Shown here: positions 1-11,578 of the stretch, piece by piece
Layout: each line of letters begins with the position of its first letter
Numbering within the stretch: the stretch's first letter is position 1
From: Spongospora subterranea
Lineage: Eukaryota > Endomyxa > Phytomyxea > Plasmodiophorida > Plasmodiophoridae
Length of the DNA stretch: 64,000 nt
NCBI GenBank assembly: GCA_900404475.1
Contig: OUQQ01000009.1
Span: forward strand, 1 to 64,000
Reading direction: 5' to 3'
Notes under the pieces: model-generated
Told to the model about the DNA's origin: nothing
Database searches by the model: none
The model's input: the letters and a program-made list of their open reading frames with translations, nothing else
Position numbers and translations under genes: made by a program

Positions 1-482
1 AATCCGTTGCAGCTCCTGTTCGCGAGTTGAAAGTTGCAGTGAACAGATTGCGGCCACAATCATATTCAGTAGGCAGGAAAAAAGAGCCCGTGATGTTGAA
101 TAGTTAAACCCGAGATTTAACAGCACATAGTAAACTGCTGAAGTCAGCAAATATCCATGTCTGAAGTAGAAATAAGTGGCATCGGTCACGGTTTCCCCCG
201 ATTTTTCTGCCGGATTGGTCCTCAAATCAGCGACTCTAGCCAGAATGGATAGGGTCAGAACGACATACAGTGATCCCGAACGACGTATGAAGTCAATGAA
301 CGTCAATGCCGGGTTTACCGACGACGGGGTCACCCAGCAGTCCGCGCAGGTGCCGGTAGAACGTAACGGAGCACTGTGGTTATTAGTTCTTGCCACGGAA
401 AATAGTGTACAAATTAGTGAATAGTGATCGTCTTGGTAAACAGAGAATATTACATCAAAACCGACATTCTTAATTGATGCGG
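1..482 (-). CDS. Partial multi-pass membrane protein (runs off left edge)
   Basis: The minus strand is open for about 160 codons from a stop near 485 down to base 1, so the gene continues outside the window. No ATG opens it; the first residues probably follow an acceptor AG just upstream (NVGFDVIFSVYQDD). The translation carries an apparent membrane helix (SLYVVLTLSILARVADL) and a later hydrophobic stretch (LLTSAVYYVLLNLGF, then ALFSCLLNMIVAAICSLQL). The even spread of hydrophobic helices and polar loops makes chance unlikely. I do not recognise the family. The shorter plus-strand frame at 176-424 in the same place is taken as its shadow. Confidence 0.5.
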
Positions 483-484
483 CT

Positions 485-2392
485 CAGAATCAATTAAGAG
501 TTTGCATTGTATTCTCTCTCAAGTGCCGTGAATAATCTCAAATATTATAATCTTATCAAATTGCATAAACGGATTTTACTGAATCAATGTATGTGTTCTC
601 TGAATTTAGTCATGTTGGGGCATTATACGGGCATCTGGAGCTTCCAGCACGATAATTATTGTTTGGACTTGCACCAGCCTTGATACAGGCCGAACCTTTA
701 CCATTGCGCCGAATTAACGCTGATCTATTCAAAGTCAATTACTTGAAAAAAGGGCAACTTGTGTACTGTTCATTTATCTGTGAGGTTTTTCTTTGGAAAA
801 AACATGTCCTGGCTCTCGCGCTTGATTCGTTGTGCTCCATCGTCTCCTTTGCCTCCGCCATCATCTCTTGACGTCCGCTTTCGCCTCCTTTACCTCCTCC
901 AGGACCAGTGTATTCTGAAACCTCATCGTCACCGCAAATCAGTCCCTGTTTTTCCACCAGATTCTTATCTGTTGTTGAATTCGGAGTTGATGGACCAGGC
1001 GCCATCTCCTCAATTTTTTTCACAACTTCAGTCTTGTTGGAGGGAAAGTCAACCCGGTGTCTACCGACGTGCCAGCTCCAACTTAAGTCTCTGTCAGAGT
1101 ATGCGGAGGTATCCCTTGTACAGTGTTACGGTTGTAGTTCATTCGTTGTTTTTAATACAACGGATGAATACCTGTTGAAACATTCAGTCTTCTGTAGACA
1201 GTCATTTTGCAACCAACGAAATTGTCCTTCGCGATGCCCCATGCGCAGGCATCCTTGCTGTATTTTGTCGTATTTCTCCGAATCTCTTTGATCAAGTCAA
1301 TTCTGTAGGCCCATTTTCAATGCGTCTACAGCTGGTTTTCACCTCGTAAAAGCTAAATACGAAGATTTATATGCAATTTACCCTATCAGTTTAATTACAC
1401 TCTTTGTTGGCGAATTGAATACAGATGTATTTGATTCGTGGAGGGCATCCTCGGCCCGAGACGCTGCTCATGATGAGCGAGAATGCGGTCTATGATGAAG
1501 GACATCCAAGAAAGACCCCTCAACCGGTTGGAACGTGCTTAAACAGAATCGCTTGACACCCATCAGATGGGCATACGTGGCGACCTTAACAAACCCAGCA
1601 GCAGAAAGAAGGGGACAAAAGATATCGCTGCAGAATACAACAGACGATCTTCATTGTGCCACATCTACTCAATGTGCATTTTGGCACCCGTTTCCATAAA
1701 ACTCGAACAATATGATGATCTGAGTGGTTGGTCGAGTCTATTTAAGGCTCTTGTTTTCTAACATACAGTTGCCTGGACTGCTCTTCAATCAGACACCTCT
1801 AATCAGAGTCATCATACTGACGCGCTGATTGAACAGAACGTTGACAGGAGCTCCATCAAAGACATGGAAAAGGGTTTAAACTCCAGGTCCCCAGCAATGA
1901 AGTAGCACACGCGGGTTCGGACACAATGAGATCGAAACCAGCTTTGTCACTATACCGTTTGATGGATAAGGTGTGGACCGGATTGTCGCTAAATATTCAC
2001 GAACCGTCGGCACCGTCGTGTCCAACATCATCAAAATTTTGAACGTTGAAGTATTCAGAAGGCAACAAAGCAGCAACAATCAATTCAAGGTCTCTGTCAG
2101 AGTCAGAGCTGCTGAAATTGGCCATGATGAACGCCACGTGATGTCAACTCTTCATCAACTTGCTGAGAATGGCAAATTTGAGTCAACACACAGCACTGAG
2201 AGCAAAATTAAGTTGGTACTCAGGATGAAACTATGGATTACTTTTCGAATCTCTACAAATCTCGAACCATCAAACGGATGTTGAATAGCATCAATGAACA
2301 TTCTGACCGAAATAAGTAGGCGCTTGTCAATGGGACTCGACTAGCTAAATAATATTGATATGAACTGATAAGGTTGCACCATATTTCACTGA
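485..2392. other. Long stretch without a confident gene
   Basis: No gene is supported over this 1.9 kb. Two frames are weakly protein-like. The minus frame at about 739-1100 reads WSWHVGRHRVDFPSNKTEVV and then a low-complexity GGGKGGES region. The plus frame at 1973-2284 ends in a segment (AEIGHDERHVMSTLHQLAEN) that resembles a winged-helix recognition region. Neither has an acceptable start or a family match I can defend. They may be exons of unrecognised genes or decayed sequence. Confidence 0.3.
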
Positions 2393-3382
2393 TCACGACC
2401 AATCGTCCCAGTCTCCTTGATCCGTTGTGACTTCAGAACTGGTCATCGTCTGCAAGGGTTCTTCCGCCGCTGTCTCGGACAATGTTGGCGATTCAGTCGC
2501 AGGAAGTGATTCTGCCTGAGGAACTGGTTCATTTTCATCATGATCCTGGTCGTCTTCAGCCCAGGTCAGATTCAAATCGTGCAACCTATCATCGATGGCC
2601 TCGGTAATGTTTTCCAGAAGACGCTCTCGACGTGCAGCTTCCCCTTTCGCTTCAGCGAGACGGAAGTTATATCGCATCCAGAACAGTTCCTCGGACGCCT
2701 TTCCTGGCACTAAACTGGACTGATCAGACCATGAACGTTCAACAGAGCTCAAAATTCGTACCTAGCTCATTGTAAAAAGCCATTACAAGAGGAGATGAGT
2801 TCATAATATCTGAGTTTACCTGTTCATCAAGCTGAAACGATTTACGAAAACACCTGAATCGTTCTTCCACATCTGGATTACACTCTGAAGAAACGGGATC
2901 CTAATACCATCGTTAACAACCAGAATCCGATCAGAAGAGTATTCTCGAACGTCGATATAAGTAGATATATCATTCTGTAATAGCAAAATGTGCTGTTCTA
3001 AACCAGCTCCAGCTTCTAATCCTTTCGACACTGTTGATTTTGCCTGTTCTTGAAATCCAGGTTCGTGTCGGGTTATGGCATCCCAAATATTCCCTTTGTG
3101 AACATCGGCTATAGTTTGACGAATATTAGCGGCAACATTCAGCGATGTCGTTTTCACATCGTCAATCAATTCGCTATTTTCATTGGATAATGTGTCGACA
3201 AATATTTCTGACAATGTAGGGTCGATAATAGACATCTGGTTAAGTCTCGAGCAGTACATACCGACATCTGTCGCCAATGCCTTTACGAAATTGGTGGCTT
3301 GGTTCCATCCAAACCCGGAGGTGAACCGTCCTAGACCGGATAATGGGCCGGGCCCGGGTTCATCTTGTTGATCAGAACTCAT
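2393..3382 (-). CDS. BSDC1: BSD-domain protein, BSDC1-like
   Basis: Two exons, complement(2393..2747, 2820..3382), encode 305 aa. The intron runs GT...AG and the join restores the frame (MNS/SVERS). Residues about 1-185 are helical, and after the join comes the BSD core: EELFWMRYNFRLAEAKGEAARR, with the aromatic FW pair and the following basic helix typical of BSD domains. The acidic C-terminus ends in DWDDWS, an acidic Trp-containing tail of the kind seen in BSDC1/SYAP1-type proteins. The start is the ATG at 3382; a GTG one codon earlier is ignored. The function of BSDC1 is poorly known. It lies downstream of the kinesin gene in the same orientation, separated by a dispersed repeat. Confidence 0.8.
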
Positions 3383-3565
3383 CACGGAGATACAATGGGA
3401 CGATTAAGGAAGGGACACAAGGGAGGGTCGGCCCATAACTGCTACAGCGGCATTAGGGAGGGAATCATACGTTGGCCAATCGGGGAATAACGAGATTAAT
3501 GAAAACAATACCCCTATTTATCAATCTCAACATCAAAGGGAAATTATCACTGATATCCATCCGTT

Positions 3566-3890
3566 TCGTTTTGATTAGTTATTGGGTTTGATATGATGAA
3601 CCTGTCAGAATGGTGCTCCCGCAATCACAAGCCGGAATGATGGCAAGTAATACGGTCATCGTGGGCGCCCATTCCTATCATGATATGATATGGAACAGAG
3701 CCCAGCCTCACGCTAAGCGAGAGCACCTATTGATCATCGTCCAGGTTGGGTAGATCTGTCATTTTTGGGAATGACTAGACAGGTGAAATCACTATAGAAG
3801 TGATCCTGTACAAGTATGATCTTGATCATCAACAACCAATTGTCAGTCCTTATATACCAACTGAAGAACATCATGTGATTATGGGACCCT
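3566..3890. repeat. Dispersed ~290-bp repeat, copy 1
   Basis: From about 3566 to 3860 this is almost identical, without indels, to 55857-56151, with a handful of substitutions. Similarity fades over the next 30 bases, although ATTATGGGACCC is still shared. Internal structure: hairpin CTCACGCTAAGCGAGAG, an Sm-like site ATTTTTGGG at 3761-3769, and a hairpin ACAGG...ATCACT/AGTGAT...CCTGT at 3779-3809. No open frame is shared. I see no target-site duplication or terminal inverted repeat. It could be a structural RNA gene family or a short mobile repeat. Confidence 0.85.
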
Positions 3891-4262
3891 GAGACTAATC
3901 TCATATATTAATTGCAACAGTGAGCAATAGACCTGGCGGACTCAAGTACTTTTTTGATTTCAATACAGCCAAATCAACCAGGGTGATGAAGGAACTAAAT
4001 CGTAGGTAGTACATGGCAAACAAACCTATATCCTGTTGTTTCTGAGGATTTTGACAAATCCAACACTCCTCTATGAGCAAATCTGACGCTTGAACACCCA
4101 AACAAGCGGCAGAGATTAGGTCCCATTCTAATTCTGTACCTTCTTATTCCTCTACAAGAATTTAGCTGGAATCCTGAATTTGAACGATTCAAATTTGGTG
4201 TTTCGATTATATATCTTCATGCTCTGTAAACAAATGAATAATATATTGAACTGCTAGTCTGT
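3891..4262. other. Intergenic, nothing recognised
   Basis: Between the repeat and the stop of the kinesin gene. Two short minus-strand frames are present (about 3901-4192) but show no family features. The stretch is probably 3' untranslated sequence plus spacer. Confidence 0.4.
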
Positions 4263-6999
4263 CTACTGTATCATACAGCACTCCATTGGAGTCCGTCTTC
4301 TTCTGGTTATACTCGACGAGGGGGGAGTCGCATGGGTCATGATCCGATATCGAGGAATTGCTTGGAATGGGTGCGATACCAATAAAGACCATTGGTCGTC
4401 ATCCGATCCCTATTAGATGTTGCTGATAGCGATAATGACCAACCTTATGCCGAAAGTCTTCCTACCTGGAAAATAACTGTATCAAATTCTTCATTGTTGC
4501 TCTTTGACATTGTTTTGATAGACGATCGTACATTCCCGCTCAGTACTTCACATAATACCATGGGTGATTGGTCGGACTGAGGACGTTTAACAAATCGAAT
4601 ACCCCCTCCCTGATAGCCATTATCATAACTGTTAGGAAGGAGCCATACAACACAGTTCTTATAGTCGAGGGCAGAGGAATGTAAACCCTATTTCAATTGA
4701 AAACTTACCGTATTGGGAAACCCATTCCGGAAGTTATCCACGGGTAGATGATTAGAATCCCAAAACAGAAGTCGAGGCGCCGCATCTGGATAATTCAAAC
4801 GGGATGCACGAACCAGATAATCATGCTCAGAAGATGTATCCAGAATTGCTACGACTCCGTATTCTCCGATGGTTGGGCAGGCTTTGTCGATCACCTAAGG
4901 ACCGCCCGGACGCTATGTCAACGCCACCCAACTACGTTTGAGTTGTGGCCAAAGCGCAGCGTTACCTGCCGGATGACCTGTAATTCACACGGTGCCAGTG
5001 CCATTTGATGGTCGGCTGCCAGCTGTAGGTGATCAGCTGCCCAACGTATGTGTCTGCGAATGTTGTCGGAGTCACTGTCGGAAGGGTTTCCCTGGTTGAC
5101 AATCTGGTCAATCAACAGAGATCTATTCAAGAGCCCGTGACGAGTGGCAAATTCTGTATCGATGTCAATGGACGTCACGATCGTCAATTGACATTTTGGA
5201 GTTACCGAATATGTGAGGGATCAACGGTCCCTTACCCGATCTCGGTGGGAGAATTGAATCGCCAGCAGATGCATTCTCCGGGCAATATTGACTAAGCAGT
5301 CCAAGCAGCCGACGATTCTCTGTCTGGACCTGCTCCCGATGTTGAAGTAGGGCTTTAACCTATAATATGGGGCGACGTTAGAGCAATATCGAAAACGTAA
5401 CTACCTCAGAGCTAATGCACCTTTTGAGATACGATCGCCACGTTATCGCTTATCTGATGACTGTCGAGTTTAACGATTTTTCGTATTCGATCCCAATCTT
5501 CTTCCTCTAACGTACGTGATACTACATGACGCGCTCCAGACAATACACGCTCGGTTTCGGTCTTGATGTCATTTCGCCACTTCTCTAATTCCGCTACCTT
5601 ACGTGTTTCGTTCACCGTTGCGATTACCGAAACTTTCATTGCCCGTTGAGCGTATTCCAGAGTTCTGACTGTATCTCGGACGTTGCGCTCGCTAAATTCA
5701 AATATTGAATATTGAGTTCCCATCACAAATATGAATATCTACTTTGGCGATACTGTCGCTAATAACCATAGTTTAGCCTGACGATCTAGGGCTGGTCTTA
5801 ATAAAAAGGTCAGCTTCGACTGACGATATGCATGTGAGACTCCATGTTCGACCAGATCATCAATCACGCAACCAAGAACCGTCAACGAACGGTTAATTGT
5901 CGACGATTCTTTTACGTAAATACCGTCACCTGTCCCCAATCCCATCCATAAACAGCAATTGTAGAGGATGTGATGAGTACATACCTGAGCGGTGAGAGCT
6001 GGCACGTTCCGATCCTGCTAAATCAACCAGATGCAACTGCGATACTAATTCGACGCCATTAGCTATATTATGTTGTGTGATTGTCATCATCACAATAGCA
6101 TGCGATCTTGATGATGAACAATTGTGGCTCGTTGTCGCCGACTAGCTAAACATGTCAGCGTCTGATATTATTTCCAGCGACCAACGCTGCGTTTGCCGTA
6201 CCGTCCTGCGCCGCTGGCCGGATTCTATCTGGCTGATCATTTCTTCAATATCATCGGCTGAAACCATACTGCATCCTATACGCAAAAGCTTTAATTCCTA
6301 ACGTTGTGTTTGACGGTACGTTAACCTAACCTTGGCAGAAGGGGCCACGTGTTGGATGTTCGCGAAATTTGAGGCGAACGTGATCACATGACAGGAGATC
6401 ATATGGGATTTCGTCATAGATCTCAACCATTTGCAGAGCGATAGAAGTTCGCATATTCGGATCGTGGCGCCGTGTTGCTAGTAGGTGTGATGCTAAACTT
6501 GCTATCGACCCGGACAAACGATGAGGTCACAATTGAACGATGCCTTGTTTTCATACCTGCAATACGGGGAACCAGACCAGGATTAATGTCGCTTCCCATA
6601 CATGTGTGAGTCTTTCCGGAATTGGTGGTTCCATACGCCAAGACAGCTGCGTTATATCCTTTCAGTGCATAATCCACAACGTCTGTCCGCCGTGTTCAGC
6701 ATTTTCTTCCGAATATTGGCGGGACCCGTCCTACCTGAGCCAATTTTCTCAAAAATTTGCTCTTGCGTCGCTTTCTGATCAAAACAAGCATCGAAATTGA
6801 ACTGTTTGGTGGTGGAACACGCTCCCGGCGGTAACTCATTGTAAAAATAAACTTTCGCGGTTGGAGCCGGGACTCGTATTTTGATTGTATTGGGAGAGTT
6901 GACAAAGACCGTTGAGGTACTACGACGTTTACGGGACGGGCGTATTCTAACAGCAACATGTATTCGGTCATCTGCAGCCTTCCCTTCTTCCTTCGACAT
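4263..6999 (-). CDS. Kinesin motor fused to a degenerate PARP-like domain
   Basis: Twelve exons (6735..6999, 6557..6682, 6331..6501, 6202..6275, 5985..6141, 5743..5929, 5421..5691, 5206..5359, 4966..5153, 4709..4894, 4466..4657, 4263..4409) join into 705 aa without a stop. Residues 10-335 are a kinesin motor: RIHVAVRIRP, a variant P-loop GTTNSGKT (106-113; usually GQTGSGKT), switch I NCSSSRSH, switch II DLAGSE, NRSLTVLG and the neck-proximal NVRDTVRTLEYAQRA. Residues 340-460 are predicted coiled coil. Residues about 530-690 read like a PARP/ART catalytic fold: RLLFWDS, FRNGF, GGGIRF, MVLCEVLSGN and a closing HPFQAIPRYRI. The catalytic His is Trp (576) and the GIYF Tyr is Arg (614), so transferase activity is unlikely. 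If the intron at 5154-5205 were retained, a stop would end the protein after the coiled coil. Confidence 0.85.
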
Positions 7000-7047
7000 T
7001 GTTAGGAAGTACCCAAGACGATCGTTGCCCAATTGTTTAGATTAAGT

Positions 7048-9958
7048 TTATGGACACATTAGCACGGTGGCTATGACTACGATCAAGACAATGAACGTTG
7101 GACTGAACCTAGATGCAGAAGATGATCCCGGACGAGAACGCAGGCCTTTGGCGGTATTCAGAAATCTAACCGCCGTCGCAGGGTACTCGCCATTCTCCTG
7201 CAACATCTGGAACGTGACCAGGTTGAGTTCATGATGGGGTCGACATGGCCCGTGACGTATTGCACGACCCATTAATACCAAACTGTACGACTGGGTTGGT
7301 CCAACTGTTACACGTCTACCATTGACTGCCACAGTCAGGTCAACTAATGGACGTGTCGTCGTCCTGGAGACACGTTCGACTGGATTACGGTGGTCACCTT
7401 GTTCGGCGTCGTTGCCAAACTGTACGGTCCCTTCGCTTTCCACAGAAAGATCGAGATCGTTGACTAGTTGAAGCCCGGCACCAAGGGTAGCTGCCATATC
7501 TGTATATGCTAATGTAGCCCTGATATCTGTGTGAGCTTCCAATACGCAGAACCGGTACCTGTTCGCCAAATCAACATTAAACCGTATCATCGTGATAAAC
7601 TATATCATATTTCGAACCTGTGCTCATGGCCATGTCCTAATTCTGGATCTCCCATTGTCGATTGACTCTTGTTATTCCTTCCAATAATATGTAAAAAATC
7701 ATCATCATCTTTTTTGATGATTTGGTCGAGTTGAAACCGACCCCAACCTTGATCGATACTTGGTGCTGACGACGGAAACGCTGGTCCTAGCAATGGCGCA
7801 AATACAGCGTCGGGGCAATGTTCAGGGTCTTGAATACCTCTGTCGGAAACAAGTCGCGATCCGTTCAAAATGACCGCCCCGTTGATGATCAGCGCCTTCA
7901 TTAACGATCCAGACGGAATAAACCCTTGACGAGGGTTTCTTCTTCCTCCAGGATAGAATCCGTCCATAAGATATTGTCTAAGTAAAGCGGTGACCCCTGC
8001 TTGAACAGCAGCTGCCATGGACGTTCCCGCATTCGGTGTCACGATTGACCCTAGTTCGCCATCGCATCTATTGGAACCTAAGTCGGATCGTTAAATTCGG
8101 GTATTGTCATCAACTCCTGGAACGACCTTGCCCGGTGGCGGCGCTATAGATGAAGTATCCTGGCGCTACTACGTCCGGTTTAGTTCGTCCGTCTAAAGTT
8201 GGACCTTTCGACGAAAAAGCAGCCAGATTGGATTCATTGAGATTGGGATCGTCGAACGATCCAAACCCAGGCGGTAGTAATTCGGTCTTGCGATAACCCA
8301 TTCTGACGCTCATTGTCGCCCCGACAGTTATAACGCTCTTGGCCGTTGCTGGCGACACGATTGTCAACTCCTCATTACACGACCCTCCATTTCCAGCTGC
8401 CGTCACTATCTGATAAATGAAAACAGGGGTTGAACACGGTAATCTGCTTAAGATCTGATAACGTTCATTGTGGTTTAGACAACTTTCAATTGACTGTATA
8501 ATCAAATTCATGAAATGTCTAGAAACAACACAAACATAGTCGGGATTAACTTAAACTAGAGGATCATTACTGATAAACAGCGCCTGTTCCGATTCTAAAT
8601 AACTGAATGGGACATTCTGAAGAAACGAGTGGTTTGTCGAGATGAATGCATTATAAAACAGATATAGAGATGGCGATATGAGGCCTATTGTATATGGTAC
8701 ATACAAGGACATCCGGATGGGAGTTCATGAAGGCGTCCATATCAGCCGCCTCGTGAGTATAAAGAGGGACAGGAGCTCCCCATGCGCTGGTCATGATCCT
8801 GGCTCCTGCATCATAGATAGGACCCAGATAGCCGGCATCGAGATCATCCGGCAGCTGGACGACACCATTGGCATCGCCAACATCGAACACTACAAGACGG
8901 GATTTGGGGGCCATCCCGGCGAATGTCTCCAAGGTACCACGAGCACCCTTTGGTAATTGTGGATCCCCAGCGAGAATACCAGCAAGATGTGTTCCATGTC
9001 CGTTAGCATCGGTGCTATCTGCGAACGGAATAAGAGCAGCGATTTTATCGCTACCCTCCATGTCGAGATCGACAGGATATAATCTTGATCCGGCCGACGG
9101 TGCCTTTTTATTTTCAGTTCGCGATTGGAAAAAACAACTGCCCTTATCAATACCACTGTCGCCAAGGCCTATGATTTGACCATCGCCATCAAGATTAACG
9201 TCCCAGCCGATTAACCCAGTTTTTCCCTTATAATCTGCAGTGATGTTCATGCCGTTTTGCATGACACCTCTCGCCCATCGATTCAGAAACTGGTGGCGAA
9301 GACGACGTTCGACCCAATGAACAGCTGGATCTGCCGCAATCAGTGAGGCGCTTGTGGATACGACAAATAATCGATCGGGGCGCACCACAATCACAGATTG
9401 TGACAGACGACGAATCCGAGCAATTGCTTCGTTCGAAGGTGCAGTTAACTCAACGACAAAATGGGGATATGGGTCGCCAAGAAGGCCAACTCCAAAGAAC
9501 GAACTCGCAGACGACTTTGGTTGATACTTTGTCAGCGAGAGTGATAATTTATGCTTTGGGTGAAGATTGCCTATCCAGATGACATTTGACGATGACCGCA
9601 GCATAGCCATTGCGATTTTGTGAGTTGTTAGCATCAGGAACGCGTTATGAGGGAGATATCGCACCAGTTCAACGTTATATTCTGCTGAAAGCTTTGATAT
9701 ATCAGCGAAACTTGATGATGATACTTGTACGATGAACGTGACGGCGATCTTGCTAACCAAACGCTCAGCAATAGATCGTCCAGCAAACAATGGCGATGGA
9801 TATGGTTCGGCGTCAAATTCCGGGGCGGTGTTGGTATTGATAGACGTGGCTTCAAAAGATATAAGGCGGGACGTATCTTCAGAACTGATAGTGACGTCCT
9901 CCGAAGCGATTCTCACAGCTGCGAACCATACCAGCAGTGGCAACCAGCAGGATACCAT
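7048..9958 (-). CDS. Subtilisin-like serine protease (S8), secreted and probably membrane-anchored
   Basis: Exons 8705..9958, 8127..8409, about 7605..8077 and about 7048..7599. The ATG at 9958 gives a clean signal peptide ([18 protein letters not shown]); an upstream in-frame GTG is ignored. A prodomain-like region precedes the catalytic domain and ends [10 protein letters not shown]. The triad is intact: Asp267 in GLGDSGID, His324 in NGHGTHLAG, Ser532 in [12 protein letters not shown], with oxyanion Asn424 in AAGNGG. A beta-rich region containing VNDLDLSV follows. The protein ends in a Ser-rich spacer and a terminal hydrophobic tail ([13 protein letters not shown]), which fits a GPI signal or a terminal membrane helix. 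No canonical splice reconciles the frames around 7600-7610, so a small intron or a frameshift is unresolved there. The gene ends 48 bp upstream of the kinesin start. Confidence 0.85.
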
Positions 9959-10392
9959 TTGACACGAGATGACACGATTAGGAACACAGAAACGGTCACT
10001 GATGGAGCGATGTGGCGTACCCTTCAACGACCTAAACACAGATCCCCGAATATCAGTGCTGTGAAATATATGCTTGAAGGAGGTGGGTTAATGGTATTGT
10101 GATGATATAAACGGGGAACAATTTCACAGCGTAATAATGGCAATTCGTGTAACTCGTAATTTTTCGCATATTGGACCAACTCAAATGTTTGTCACATTCA
10201 TGAATCAAACTGACGTATGTCTTGATTACCTTTTTTGAGGCGTTGCATCCAACCGGGCACTAATTTCAGTATTCCCCTGCAGTCGGCAGCCGTTGGAGAG
10301 CGTCTGCAGATATTTCAGACAAGCGTCTGCCACATGTGAATAATCCCACGTTTCTAGGGGAGATATTTACATGTTGTAATATATGGTGATAT
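9959..10392. promoter_or_regulatory. Divergent intergenic region (shared promoter region)
   Basis: 434 bp between the ATGs of the minus-strand protease and the plus-strand repeat protein, which are transcribed away from each other. The region must hold both 5' ends. I see AT-rich patches near 10095-10210 and 10370-10395 but no motif I can name. Confidence 0.4.
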
Positions 10393-11370
10393 ATGAAATG
10401 GAGGGGATTACAGGGGTTTCTTCGAAAACCTAAACAGACATCGCCGGAGAATATCATCGATGAAAGCGAAAAAGTGGAACCCCGAACAGATAATCAAATT
10501 CACCATATACCCAAGGTTGTCGTAGAAAGCGGAAATTGCAACGCCGCTGCTGTGGATTCTGCCAATCCGATGCCAAACCAGGTGACGCAAGGTCTGATGA
10601 GATGGCGTAAAGTAAAACATGAAATGAGAGGTGGATCAGGATGGAAACGCCTTCTTCGAGCTGTAATCCAGACTAAGCACAATTCAGTTTTACCAAAACG
10701 AGAGGAAAACAACAACAACAACAACAGGTTTCTGGAGCGGCAAATCCGGTTTGAGGCTGAGAAGCTGCAGCCAGGCTTGCCCAAGGGATATCCTGCTGCC
10801 AAACCCCTTCCAGATGGTGACGACTCATTCTGGAGAAAGTCGAGGATATATCAGGCCAATCGCCAAACATTACGTCAACCGTTGGTCACATCATCACCAG
10901 GAAAGAAAGTAGGTGATCCGCTTCGAATATACAGGGTCTCACAGGAGTTCCTGAACCAAAAACGGGAGCGGATTCAACAGTGGCGTCGACGCCAACACGA
11001 AAAAGAGTCAGCGTTGATGGTGAAAGGAAAAACAGTTCAGGACCCGTTGGCAGTGTGGAGTCGCAATCTCCAAGTTCTGGAGCGGCGTCGGCAAGCCAGC
11101 AAACCTCAGGATCAATCACAACTCGTTCATAATGCAGTCCACGACCCGATAGATTATTGGCACAAATCACAAGAATGGGATCGCAAACGGCGATTACGAC
11201 AGGTTTATGCACATATCGATGTTGACGTGGCCAACGCGATCGAATGCACATTTGGACGAAAGCAACGCCGCCCATTCAGTGTGTGGAAGATCAACACTGA
11301 ACTGAGCTATAGAAACCGGATCTATAAAACCCTCTCTGATGAGATAGCTCAAATCTCAACTATTCCTTGA
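10393..11370 (+). CDS. Unknown basic protein with five short D-P-x-x-W/Y repeats
   Basis: Single exon, 325 aa, ATG at 10393. I do not recognise the family. The protein is rich in Arg, Gln and Lys and has an Asn run at 106-111. A motif recurs at about residues 143-162, 175-199, 217-234, 251-270 and 294-309. Its pattern is (D)P-hydrophobic-x-x-W/Y-basic-x-S/N-x-E/Q followed by an Arg-rich helix, for example DPLAVWSRNLQVLERRRQ and DPIDYWHKSQEWDRKRRLRQ. The repeats look like helical units separated by linkers. Other genes in the window include axonemal components, so a cytoskeletal or ciliary role is possible, but nothing in the sequence proves it. Confidence 0.75.
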   Translation: MKWRGLQGFLRKPKQTSPENIIDESEKVEPRTDNQIHHIPKVVVESGNCNAAAVDSANPMPNQVTQGLMRWRKVKHEMRGGSGWKRLLRAVIQTKHNSVLPKREENNNNNNRFLERQIRFEAEKLQPGLPKGYPAAKPLPDGDDSFWRKSRIYQANRQTLRQPLVTSSPGKKVGDPLRIYRVSQEFLNQKRERIQQWRRRQHEKESALMVKGKTVQDPLAVWSRNLQVLERRRQASKPQDQSQLVHNAVHDPIDYWHKSQEWDRKRRLRQVYAHIDVDVANAIECTFGRKQRRPFSVWKINTELSYRNRIYKTLSDEIAQISTIP

Positions 11371-11578
11371 TTCACCACCAGTTTATAACAAGGTTATCCC
11401 AGACGATACATTCTGTTATAAAATATGATGTTGTCTACAGTAGAAAGTAAACTAGATATTCAGTGGAGTGTGTTTGAGCCGTGAGTGATCCCCAAAAGGC
11501 TGTGAACAGTGATGAAATCGAACTCGCGACCCTGATAGCCATAATACTGTTTGAGATTGTGGATGAGTGTACACAGCG

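Noticed and set aside
1973..2284. RPA2-like winged-helix protein
   Set aside because: Only a ~25-residue resemblance; no OB-fold upstream and no reliable start.
3566..3890. tRNA-derived SINE, 5S rRNA, RNase P or SRP RNA
   Set aside because: No A/B box pair, no 5S consensus and no SRP helix 8 or RNase P core blocks. Only the Sm-like site and hairpins are supported.
10709..10728. CRISPR or microsatellite signal
   Set aside because: AAC repeats encode an Asn run within the repeat protein. No CRISPR-like spaced repeats occur anywhere, as expected for a eukaryote.
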